NCBI GenBank assembly: GCA_945494195.1
Contig: CALYVJ010000052.1
Span: 1 to 8,868, forward strand
Direction of reading: 5' to 3'
DNA: 8,868 bases
From: an uncultured Selenomonas sp.
Lineage (GTDB): Bacteria; Bacillota; Negativicutes; Selenomonadales; Selenomonadaceae
Part shown: positions 1 to 6,158 of the stretch, in pieces
How positions within the stretch are numbered: position 1 is the first letter of the stretch
Layout: each line of letters starts with the position of its first letter
Program-made: the position numbers and the translations under genes
The notes under the pieces: model-generated
Seen by the model: only the letters and a program-made list of their open reading frames with translations
Told to the model about the DNA's origin: nothing
Database searches by the model: none

Positions 1-22
1 ACCATTTAAGGATTAGCGCTAT

Positions 23-68
23 AAAAAAGCTGGAGCTCGAAGAAATTTCTTCGGGCTCCAGCTTTTTT
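23..68 (-). terminator. Rho-independent terminator of the 702-residue protein gene (palindromic, possibly bidirectional)
   Basis: Bases 23-36 (AAAAAAGCTGGAGC) are the exact reverse complement of 55-68. Between them 38-45 pairs perfectly with 46-53, and T37/G54 can form a wobble pair, so the whole 46 bases fold on themselves with almost no unpaired loop. The A-run on the left and T-run on the right give a U-tract whichever strand is transcribed. It begins 8 bases beyond the stop codon of the minus-strand gene, which is the expected place for its terminator. It could also end a plus-strand transcript entering from the left, but no such gene is in view. Confidence 0.9.
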
Positions 69-75
69 ATATCGC

Positions 76-2184
76 TTACAATTTCAAATATTTTACTTCG
101 TCGAGGATTTCCTGGGGAACGGCATCTGGATTCATGCGCTGAACCTTGCGAAGGACCAGGTCAACGTTGTGAACCCTGGAGTTATGGGCCACATTCCAGC
201 GGTCCATAAGTGGTGCATACTGCGGATTGGTACCGCGTTCCTCGCGGAACTTCTGGGAATAGGTGCAGTATTTGAACAAGATTTCCCGGGCAATCTTATT
301 GAGGCGTGGCATGCCAAAGGCTTCGTTTTGGATGTATTTTTCATAATCGTTCATGAATATGACTTTGTAGTCATTGCGCGCCTTCTGTAAGGACATCTTG
401 ATGCGTTCTTTGATGTCAGCCGACAAATAGCCGTTTTTGCGGTAGAATTGGAGATAGTTGGTATATTCCGAAGTAAGGGATGGTTCGGATACATCGGCGT
501 AACGGACACCCTGGATGCGGCGGCACATTTCCCAGCGGAACTGGGCGCACATCTGGACTACGGTATTGTCCAGATCCTCTGAATGATAGATGGAAATCAT
601 CATATGGGCTGGTGTGGTGCGGCGGACGCCTTCGATTTCTTGCCACATGAGGCCGCGGCTGCCGATGTTGGGCATCAGGATGATATAGGGCTTGACCTCC
701 ACATCGTAGATGAAGTGCGGAATCTTGAATTCCGGGAAATTGACCAGTGTGGGGCGGTAGAAACAGCTGTAGTCGATATCGGTAACTTTGGTAAAAGCTT
801 CCCGGATACGGGCAGGGCTGGCAAGACATTTTTCCAGCGGGCGGACGACATCCTGCGCGTTGAAAATTGGTACGAAGGTGGCAAGGCGGCCATAAGTCGC
901 CTTGTTGGCAATCGTGACCATATTGCGGATTTCAAAGGAAACCATCGCTTGGGTATCGTTCTGCAGGGAGTCGGATTCCGCCTGAGAAATGGAACCGGTG
1001 CGAACTTCCTCCCGGAGATATTCGAACCAGTCGTTATCGAATTCGTTTTTCGAAGGAAGTGCCTGTCCGCGATAGATTTTCAGCAGCCAATCGTAAAGGG
1101 ATACAATGCGTTCTTCTGGATCGTTTTCCCAACCGACGGCAGTTTGGTAAAGGATTTCGGTATTGGCTGTTCCGGCCAGAGTTTCATCGACGAAGCCAAA
1201 GAGGAAAAACATGCGGACTTCTATTGGCAGGTGGTCCGTATTGAGGCTCTTGAAGAATGCCGCTTCATATATTTTATAGAAGCCATCGGAGAGGCTTCGG
1301 CGGAGATGGCGCATTTCGTCAGATTTTTCCAGACGATCTTCGGTATCAGTATAGGCCTTTACATCTTTGCGGAAGGTGTCGATGGTTTCCTGGTCGACAC
1401 CGGAAAAAGCCAAAATCATATCCAAGGCGTTCTGGATATGCGAGGTAGTATTCGAATCGCCGCGATTGTTAGTGTCAACGCGGGATTTGACATTATAAAA
1501 CGCTTCAATAAAGGAAGCTGCACCGGATTTTGTCTGGTCGATGAAAGTCAGGACCGAAAGGAGTTCCTGGCTGAATTTGCGGCTGACGGTAGAGGCGCGC
1601 ATGACTGTTTCCACGCAGAAGCTAACATCCAGAGGATAATAGCCCTTATCCAGTGCACTTCGCTGGCTGCAATAGGCGCGGCAGAGGTCTGCCTCCCAAC
1701 TGGAGTCAAGTCTGGAAGATTCCAGCGGAATCAGATGCTCGACAAATTCGAATTGTTCTGGTGCGGTGCCGAGTTGGACACACATAAATTTGTACTCGTT
1801 GTAATTGTATTTGAGCTCTTTGCAAAGTGATATGGCAGCATCGGTAGTAGCAGTGAGGGATTCTAGAATCGCCGTTGCAAGTTCCATATTCGCAGCTGCG
1901 ATGACTGGTGCTATTGCCGGTGTTCCCGTAATGGCCTCGACGATATCATCGGGATTCATATAATCCATTGCCATCAAGGTGGCATCCTCTAAGGCTACAT
2001 AATCGAAGGAATAGGTTTCTCCTGGAAGGTAGGCAGTTCCAGCCATAGAACCGCTGCCTAGGCGTATGTTTATGTCATTCCCATCGGTCATAGCAAGTGC
2101 ACCAGCTAGGACGATTTCGAGTGTCTTTACCTCGTCGCCTTTCCGATGTAATACTTGACCTTTCCCAATCCTAATCTTCTCCAC
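76..2184 (-). CDS. Large cytoplasmic protein with N-terminal cyclic-nucleotide-binding-like domain; function unknown
   Basis: The product is 702 residues. It starts at GTG (2184-2182), supported by AAGGAGG 8 nt upstream. Residues about 1-75 have the pattern of the CRP/cNMP-binding beta-barrel: an early G-x-V-L-x-R-K-G-D-E strand pair (9-18), I-V-L-A-G (24-28), a G-S-G-S turn (43-46), then G49, P54, and the V-A-L-E-D-A-T-L strand (63-70). The phosphate-binding cassette is not canonical: the usual Glu after the Gly is T50, and the expected Arg-Ser/Thr-Ala is Y58-S59-F60, so cAMP binding is doubtful. No helix-turn-helix follows; residues about 85-130 look like long helices. The remaining region is helical and soluble, with no signal peptide or membrane segment. 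A well-ordered block around residues 498-520 (P-Y-I-I-L-M-P-N-I-G, then W514-Q-E-I) looks like a conserved core, but I cannot name the family. The gene stands alone, divergent from the small gene at 2401. The reading frame is confident; the domain call is moderate and the function unknown. Confidence 0.85.
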   Translation of the reverse strand: MEKIRIGKGQVLHRKGDEVKTLEIVLAGALAMTDGNDINIRLGSGSMAGTAYLPGETYSFDYVALEDATLMAMDYMNPDDIVEAITGTPAIAPVIAAANMELATAILESLTATTDAAISLCKELKYNYNEYKFMCVQLGTAPEQFEFVEHLIPLESSRLDSSWEADLCRAYCSQRSALDKGYYPLDVSFCVETVMRASTVSRKFSQELLSVLTFIDQTKSGAASFIEAFYNVKSRVDTNNRGDSNTTSHIQNALDMILAFSGVDQETIDTFRKDVKAYTDTEDRLEKSDEMRHLRRSLSDGFYKIYEAAFFKSLNTDHLPIEVRMFFLFGFVDETLAGTANTEILYQTAVGWENDPEERIVSLYDWLLKIYRGQALPSKNEFDNDWFEYLREEVRTGSISQAESDSLQNDTQAMVSFEIRNMVTIANKATYGRLATFVPIFNAQDVVRPLEKCLASPARIREAFTKVTDIDYSCFYRPTLVNFPEFKIPHFIYDVEVKPYIILMPNIGSRGLMWQEIEGVRRTTPAHMMISIYHSEDLDNTVVQMCAQFRWEMCRRIQGVRYADVSEPSLTSEYTNYLQFYRKNGYLSADIKERIKMSLQKARNDYKVIFMNDYEKYIQNEAFGMPRLNKIAREILFKYCTYSQKFREERGTNPQYAPLMDRWNVAHNSRVHNVDLVLRKVQRMNPDAVPQEILDEVKYLKL

Positions 2185-2190
2185 GAAATA

Positions 2191-2199
2191 AACCTCCTT
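2191..2199 (-). promoter_or_regulatory. Ribosome binding site fixing the GTG start of the 702-residue protein
   Basis: On the minus strand this reads AAGGAGGTT, a near-complete match to the anti-Shine-Dalgarno sequence, with 8 nt between GGAGG and the GTG at 2184. It decides the non-ATG start. Confidence 0.85.
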
Positions 2200-2250
2200 G
2201 GTTTTCGTTTCTAAACTACATTAATTCGACAATCATCATTCAACAACATA

Positions 2251-2280
2251 ATTTTACTCCAATCGCGGCGTTTATGGCAA
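2251..2280 (-). promoter_or_regulatory. Predicted sigma-A type promoter of the 702-residue protein gene
   Basis: On the minus strand TTGCCA (2280-2275, 5 of 6 to TTGACA) is followed by an 18-nt spacer and TAAAAT (2256-2251, 5 of 6 to TATAAT). Transcription would start near 2244, giving a leader of about 60 nt. The assignment rests on consensus matching only. Confidence 0.5.
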
Positions 2281-2320
2281 GCGTAGAAGGAATAAGAAAA
2301 GTCATATAATTCAGTAAACA

Positions 2321-2365
2321 ATGTTACATGTATACATGCATACAATTTGCATTACATGTAAACAT
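2321..2365. repeat. Nested direct and inverted repeats, candidate operator upstream of the 117-residue protein gene
   Basis: TTACATGTATACAT (2324-2337) and TTACATGTAAACAT (2352-2365) match at 13 of 14 positions and start 28 bp apart. Each contains the palindrome TACATGTA, and 2328-2337 (ATGTATACAT) is a 10-bp palindrome. The outer ends also form an inverted repeat: ATGTTACATGTA (2321-2332) faces TACATGTAAACAT (2353-2365) with one extra base. ATGCA (2336-2340) faces TGCAT (2348-2352) inside it. The right copy sits between the predicted -35 and -10 boxes and the left copy just upstream. This layout suits a dimeric repressor binding two sites. ATGT/ACAT half-sites resemble those used by PadR- and GntR-type regulators, but the spacing does not match a known consensus, so the regulator is not identified. 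Confidence 0.6.
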
Positions 2366-2375
2366 ATGCTATTAT
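2347..2375 (+). promoter_or_regulatory. Predicted extended -10 promoter of the 117-residue protein gene
   Basis: TATTAT (2370-2375, 5 of 6 to TATAAT) is preceded by TG at 2367-2368, an extended -10 element. A weak -35, TTGCAT (2347-2352), lies 17 nt upstream. Transcription would start near 2382, leaving a leader of about 19 nt that holds only the ribosome binding site. A repeat fills the spacer, so a bound protein would directly block RNA polymerase. Confidence 0.5.
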
Positions 2376-2387
2376 TTATCCATGGAT

Positions 2388-2392
2388 GGAGG
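2388..2392 (+). promoter_or_regulatory. Ribosome binding site choosing the ATG at 2401
   Basis: GGAGG ends 8 nt before the ATG at 2401. Two other ATGs at 2394 and 2397 are in a different frame and only 1 and 4 nt from the site, too close for efficient initiation. The spacing therefore selects 2401. Confidence 0.75.
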
Positions 2393-2400
2393 AATGATGT

Positions 2401-2754
2401 ATGTATACGAAAGAAATGTACGTTACCAGAATCAAGTTCATAGCATTGAGTCAAATCAGCCAGATTATGGATGCTGTCAAAGAAACTCCATCCGGATATC
2501 GCAGAGATACACGGGAGTATCTAGAGGCTATGTATTATATAGTAGATAATATGTCAGCAGCGAGATTATCAGAAGTGGTCAATACGGTTCATGACAGTTA
2601 TGCCGAAGTCGGTATGGATGATGATGGCTATGTGGCCGATTCGCTGATGACCATTGCCTTGGCCCAGTATCAAAACGAGCTCGGAGAGCGTAATGTCTAT
2701 GATATGGGGTGGGACCGTTTGGTGGAAGATTTCTTCCGCACGGCTATCGCCTGA
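2401..2754 (+). CDS. Small acidic cytoplasmic protein of unknown function (117 aa)
   Basis: The frame runs from an ATG with GGAGG 8 nt upstream to a TGA at 2752-2754 and is followed by a strong terminator, so it forms a complete single-gene unit with its own promoter. The protein has about 20 Asp/Glu against 11 Lys/Arg. It has no signal peptide or membrane segment and looks mostly helical, with a D-D-D-G turn near residue 75 separating two helical halves and several Tyr residues in the first half (for example Y-L-E-A-M-Y-Y). I do not recognise a family or catalytic motif. The divergent 702-residue protein gene shares the intergenic region, so joint regulation is possible. Repeats over its promoter suggest repression or induction. 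A small binding protein or an antagonist of its neighbour is conceivable but nothing in the sequence shows it. Confidence 0.8.
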   Translation: MYTKEMYVTRIKFIALSQISQIMDAVKETPSGYRRDTREYLEAMYYIVDNMSAARLSEVVNTVHDSYAEVGMDDDGYVADSLMTIALAQYQNELGERNVYDMGWDRLVEDFFRTAIA

Positions 2755-2786
2755 TTTTACTATTGCCAACAATTTATCATAATAAA

Positions 2787-2822
2787 CGAAAAAACTCCTG
2801 CCTTTGGGCAGGAGTTTTTTCG
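2787..2822 (+). terminator. Rho-independent terminator after the 117-residue protein gene
   Basis: A perfect 16-bp stem (2787-2802 with 2807-2822) closes a TTTG loop. The core is ACTCCTGCC/GGCAGGAGT, flanked by A and T runs, so the U-tract works on the plus strand and could also work on the minus strand. It separates the small gene from comEA. Confidence 0.93.
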
Positions 2823-2863
2823 TGTGGCGCGAAGTAGCAGGTGGTTAGAATAACAAAAGACAA

Positions 2864-2870
2864 AGGAGGG
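2864..2870 (+). promoter_or_regulatory. Ribosome binding site fixing the TTG start of comEA
   Basis: AAGGAGGG-type site (2863-2870). The TTG at 2880 is 9 nt downstream. The next ATG at 2886 is 15 nt away, and the upstream GTG at 2841 lies before the site and has only a poor one of its own. The TTG is therefore preferred. Confidence 0.75.
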
Positions 2871-2879
2871 AAAAGTATC

Positions 2880-3452
2880 TTGCCTATGTACAAAAAATCC
2901 TTATGGATTTTGTTGCTGTTGTTAGCTGCTATTGCCATGGGAACAATATATGGTTCCTATGCACAGGAAAGTGCTGTAGTGCTGGATGAAGCTGGCCGTG
3001 AAGAAGGGGGAACGGCCTCTAATATTACAGTCTACGTGACTGGAGCGGTCAATAAACCTGGGATGGTAACGGTAAAAGAGGGGGCACGCGTTGGTGATGC
3101 GATAAACACTTGTGGAGGACTGCTGCCTACTGCTGATCAGGAACATATCAATATGGCGCAGGTGCTAAAAGATGGGGAGCAGGTGAAGGTGCCGGAACGG
3201 CAAGCTTCCTTACCTAAGGGGAAAGACCAAAAAGCGGGAAAACGGGGAGGAGAAGCGAGCGGGTTAATCAATATCAATACAGCAGATGAGAAGGAACTCG
3301 ATTCTCTGCCTGGTATTGGCCCGGCTATGGCGAAACGGATTATCGAATACCGGGAGACGGAGGGGAATTTTCAGCGTATTGAGGATCTCAAGAAAATAAA
3401 GGGAATCGGTGAAGCCAAGTTTGCGAAAATCCGGGATAAGATTTGTTTATGA
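2880..3452 (+). CDS. comEA: ComEA family competence protein, membrane-anchored DNA receptor
   Basis: ComEA binds incoming double-stranded DNA at the outer face of the cytoplasmic membrane during natural transformation and passes it to the ComEC channel. From the TTG start the protein has 190 residues. Residues 1-25 are a short basic head plus a hydrophobic anchor (K-K-S-L-W-I-L-L-L-L-L). Residues about 48-105 form an SLBB domain (I-T-V-Y-V-T-G-A-V-N-K-P-G, then A-I-N-T-C-G-G-L). A polar, Lys/Gly-rich linker follows, then residues 129-190 form a double helix-hairpin-helix DNA-binding domain: I-N-I-N-T-A, L-P-G-I-G-P-A-M-A-K-R-I, and a second hairpin K-I-K-G-I-G. This is the standard Firmicute ComEA order and length. 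comEC follows 22 bp after the stop. A -10-like TAGAAT lies at 2846-2851 but lacks a credible -35. The identification is secure; the start codon is slightly less so. Confidence 0.95.
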   Translation: MPMYKKSLWILLLLLAAIAMGTIYGSYAQESAVVLDEAGREEGGTASNITVYVTGAVNKPGMVTVKEGARVGDAINTCGGLLPTADQEHINMAQVLKDGEQVKVPERQASLPKGKDQKAGKRGGEASGLININTADEKELDSLPGIGPAMAKRIIEYRETEGNFQRIEDLKKIKGIGEAKFAKIRDKICL

Positions 3453-3474
3453 AATCTTGGAGGAGTGGTGGTAA

Positions 3475-5868
3475 ATGGAGACGGGACAGCATCCGCAACT
3501 CTTTTTGGCAGGCTGTTTGGTTATGTTGTGTGCTGGGATTGCCGCGGGGAAAATAATGGGCCTTCCAAGCGCTGGGGGAATGGCACTGCTATTTATTTTG
3601 CTGGTGGCCGCGGCCCTTACGGTATGGCGCCAGAGCTGTTTGTCTTGGCTGGTGTTTTTGTTATTGTTTTTCGTAGCGGGAATGGTTCGCTTTATGGCGG
3701 CGGATGAACTACCGGAGCAGGACATTTCCCAATTTGCCCGTCAGGAGGTCAAGGTTACGGGAACTCTGCGGGAGGAGCCGCAGGTAACGGAGGATTTGAC
3801 CGGTCAAAAAAAGATACGCTACGCGATAGATGCAGCTACAGTCAAAATGACAGGTTTGGAACAGCAGGTGTCTGGTGGTATGTATATTTACAGTCGTGTT
3901 AACCAGCAGGAGGTTCCTACGGTTCGAGTGGGTGACGAAATCCTGGCATCAGGAAAAGTCAGAATTCCCCAGGGATATCAAAATCCAGGACAGCTTGACA
4001 CAAGGGCTTTGTTAAAAGCACAGGGGATTACGGCATCGCTGTCTACGGGGAAGCGGGGAATTCGTGTAACGCCGCGGGAAACGAAGATCTTTGCCCGTTG
4101 GCTGATAAGTATCCGGGAACATTACCGGAATCAGTTGGGAAAGGTTATGTCCAAGGAAGACGCGTCAGCTGTTTTTGCGATGCTGTTTGGCGGCTATGAG
4201 GGCATCAAGCCGGAATTGCTGCAGGATTTTACGGCGACAGGCATTGTTCATATCCTGTCGGTATCCGGTTCGCATATCAGTTTATTGGCGGCAGTGATGG
4301 CTTGGCTTTCGGGACTTTGGCGATTGCCCCAGGGGATTACCGCCCTTATGGTCATCGGGGCAATCGTTTTGTACAGCATTCTATCTGGCTGTGTTCCGCC
4401 AGTGATACGAAGCGGAATCATGGGTGGATTAACTTTTTTGGCACTGGCCTTGGAACGGGAGAAGGCGGCAGGGCATATCTTATTGCTGACGGGAATCGCG
4501 ATGATGGCGGTTTCTCCGTTGCTGCTTTTCCACATCAGTTTCCAGTTGTCTTTTCTGGCAACAGCCGGGTTGTTATTTTTGGCACCGGGCATCCGCAAGT
4601 GGTTCCGGCTGCACGGGATGCCGGAGTTGGTGGCTGGCAGCATGGCTATTACTATGGCAGCCCAGGCAGCTACCCTGCCGGTATTGGCCTGGTATTTCAA
4701 TCAGCTTTCCTTGTCGTCGCTTTTGGCCAATCTGTTGGCAGTTCCAGTGATTGAATTGATTTTGGTGGCGGCTTTGTTTGCCGGACTGGCAGCTTTGGTG
4801 CTTCCATTGGCAGGGGCGGTATTGTTTACAGGTGTGAGTCTGTTGCTGGGGGTGGTGGTGGAAATCGTCCGGATATTGGCAAGACTTCCTGCCAGCCAGA
4901 TTTGGGTGCCATCCCCGAATGCCGTGGGGATGACTGGGTATTATTTGTTGCTGGGCTGGTTCTTGTTGAAGCAAGACCAGCGGAAGTTTCTCTGCCAGCA
5001 GTTGGGAAGACAAGGGAATCTGCTCGCGGCAGCCGGAGTCCTCAGTATCTTGGTGTTTGCCGGATGGCGTTATGCGCATCCGCCAGAGCTTTCGGTGCAC
5101 TTTGTCGATGTGGGGCAGGGGGACTGCTGCCTCGTGGTGACGCCGGGGGGACATGCCTTCCTGTTTGATACGGGCGGAACTCGGGACGGTACTTTTGATG
5201 TAGGCGGGCGTGTGGTGGTGCCGTATCTGCTGCATTACGGCGTGCGCAACTTGGATGCGGTGTTCCTTACCCATGCCCATGAAGATCATGCAGCCGGTTG
5301 TGGCAGCATTTTGCATAAGCTTCCGGCCGGCAAGGTATATACTGCGGGAGAAGGCTTGCCAGCTTATGCCCGCAGTATGAGGTTGGGGGATAATGATCCG
5401 GTACTTTCTAAATTGGAAGTAGCCAGGCAGGGAAGCCGCCTGCAAATTGATGGGGTAACTATTGAAGTCTTATATGCACCGGAGCTATCGGCGGATATGG
5501 CAGCTGGCAATGAAGCATCCAATGTGTATCGTGTGTCGTATGGACGGGCGAGTTTCCTGCTTACGGGGGATCTGACGAGCGCGAACGAACACTGCCTTTT
5601 GCAGCAGGGCATCCATCCGGAAAGCACGGTGCTTAAAGCTGGGCATCATGGGAGCGATACATCGAGTTCGGAGGAATTCCTGCAGGCGGTCCAGCCTGGT
5701 TTTGCCGTGTTTTGCGTTGGCAGGGACAACCGCTTCGGGCATCCAAAAGCGACGGTGCTGAGGCGTTATCAAGAGGCAGGTATTAAAATCTTTCGGACCG
5801 ATGAAGATGGGGCCGTGGTGTTCCATACCGATGGCAGGAAAATGCAGGTGGAGACCTATACTTCGTAA
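3475..5868 (+). CDS. comEC: ComEC/Rec2 family DNA-uptake channel with metallo-beta-lactamase domain
   Basis: ComEC is the polytopic membrane protein that carries transforming DNA into the cytoplasm as a single strand. The 797 residues are close to full family length. Residues about 8-75 hold three membrane segments, followed by an extracytoplasmic OB-like region (about 87-195) ending in the typical N-P-G-Q-L-D...A-Q-G-I segment. The Competence domain (about 205-520) has the signature G-I-V-H-I-L-S-V-S-G-S-H-I with S264 and H267, then many hydrophobic helices. The C-terminal metallo-beta-lactamase domain (from about 540) starts V-H-F-V-D-V-G-Q-G-D. It keeps a full metal site: H600-A-H602-E-D604-H605, D699 in L-T-G-D-L, and H724-H725 in G-H-H-G-S-D. 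This domain has been proposed to degrade the non-transported strand, and the intact ligands fit a working nuclease. An in-frame TAA at 3472 rules out earlier starts, and GGAGG at 3459 supports the ATG. It is probably transcribed with comEA. Confidence 0.97.
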   Translation: METGQHPQLFLAGCLVMLCAGIAAGKIMGLPSAGGMALLFILLVAAALTVWRQSCLSWLVFLLLFFVAGMVRFMAADELPEQDISQFARQEVKVTGTLREEPQVTEDLTGQKKIRYAIDAATVKMTGLEQQVSGGMYIYSRVNQQEVPTVRVGDEILASGKVRIPQGYQNPGQLDTRALLKAQGITASLSTGKRGIRVTPRETKIFARWLISIREHYRNQLGKVMSKEDASAVFAMLFGGYEGIKPELLQDFTATGIVHILSVSGSHISLLAAVMAWLSGLWRLPQGITALMVIGAIVLYSILSGCVPPVIRSGIMGGLTFLALALEREKAAGHILLLTGIAMMAVSPLLLFHISFQLSFLATAGLLFLAPGIRKWFRLHGMPELVAGSMAITMAAQAATLPVLAWYFNQLSLSSLLANLLAVPVIELILVAALFAGLAALVLPLAGAVLFTGVSLLLGVVVEIVRILARLPASQIWVPSPNAVGMTGYYLLLGWFLLKQDQRKFLCQQLGRQGNLLAAAGVLSILVFAGWRYAHPPELSVHFVDVGQGDCCLVVTPGGHAFLFDTGGTRDGTFDVGGRVVVPYLLHYGVRNLDAVFLTHAHEDHAAGCGSILHKLPAGKVYTAGEGLPAYARSMRLGDNDPVLSKLEVARQGSRLQIDGVTIEVLYAPELSADMAAGNEASNVYRVSYGRASFLLTGDLTSANEHCLLQQGIHPESTVLKAGHHGSDTSSSEEFLQAVQPGFAVFCVGRDNRFGHPKATVLRRYQEAGIKIFRTDEDGAVVFHTDGRKMQVETYTS

Positions 5869-5944
5869 GGGCAGGGAATGAGGGCTTGGCGTCGAATAAG
5901 AATACTTAGATAAAAACAGAATAGATTGTATAGGAGGATGGTTT

Positions 5945-6133
5945 ATGACAGAAGCAGAATTCAGAGAAAAGGCAAGGGCCGAGGGGGTATCGGAAGCCGC
6001 TATTGCGCGTGAGATTTCCATGCACGATAAATTCATTCGCATGGGGATGCAGCCAGCATCCTATGAGGAAATGATAGCGGCGATACGCAAGAAATCCTGT
6101 GTGGAGATTTTTGAATCATCGCTGAATTCCTGA
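5945..6133 (+). CDS. Small conserved-looking protein of unknown function (62 aa)
   Basis: The ATG has an excellent AGGAGG site 7 nt upstream (5932-5937), and the frame closes at TGA 6131-6133, 25 bp before the helicase gene. The 62-residue product is charged and predicted helical, beginning T-E-A-E-F-R-E-K-A-R-A-E-G and continuing S-E-A-A-I-A-R-E-I. It has one Cys near the C-terminus, no signal peptide and no membrane segment. It belongs to no family I recognise. A weak promoter-like pair (TTGGCG 5886-5891, 17-nt spacer, GATAAA 5909-5914) lies in the 76-bp gap after comEC, so the gene could be read with comEC or separately. Short helical proteins next to a helicase are sometimes partners, but that is inference. 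The ribosome binding site and tight spacing are the main reasons to call it a gene. Confidence 0.75.
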   Translation: MTEAEFREKARAEGVSEAAIAREISMHDKFIRMGMQPASYEEMIAAIRKKSCVEIFESSLNS

Positions 6134-6145
6134 TACTCGGTGGGA

Positions 6146-6151
6146 GAGGGG
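6146..6151 (+). promoter_or_regulatory. Ribosome binding site for the TTG start of the helicase
   Basis: GAGGGG, 7 nt upstream of the TTG at 6159. No ATG or GTG start lies in frame between here and the L-N-E-A-Q-R motif at residues 6-11, which must be translated. The TTG is therefore the only reasonable start. Confidence 0.7.
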
Positions 6152-6158
6152 AACATCC

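Noticed and set aside
583..1830. 415-codon open frame on the plus strand
   Set aside because: It lies fully antisense to the 702-residue protein gene, lacks a ribosome binding site, and its translation shows no domain logic. The minus-strand frame has a start site, promoter and terminator.
2305..2310. Perfect TATAAT on the plus strand
   Set aside because: No -35-like hexamer occurs 16-18 nt upstream (sequence there is CGTAGA-like) and no TG extension precedes it. The promoter at 2347-2375 is better placed for the 117-residue gene.
2328..2549. 73-codon plus-strand frame starting in the intergenic repeats
   Set aside because: Its ATG lies inside the repeat and upstream of the predicted transcription start. 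It overlaps the better supported gene at 2401 in another frame.
76..2754. Possible defence or toxin-antitoxin pair formed by the 702- and 117-residue proteins
   Set aside because: They are divergent and not an operon, neither shows a toxin, nuclease or antitoxin motif, and there are no mobile-element traces nearby.
2841..2879. Upstream GTG start for comEA
   Set aside because: The strong ribosome binding site at 2863-2870 would lie inside the coding region, and the extra 13 residues (V-R-I-T-K-D-K-G-G) do not fit the head of a membrane-anchored protein.
4573..5445. 290-codon open frame on the minus strand
   Set aside because: Antisense to comEC, with His/Gln-rich low-quality composition and no start signals.
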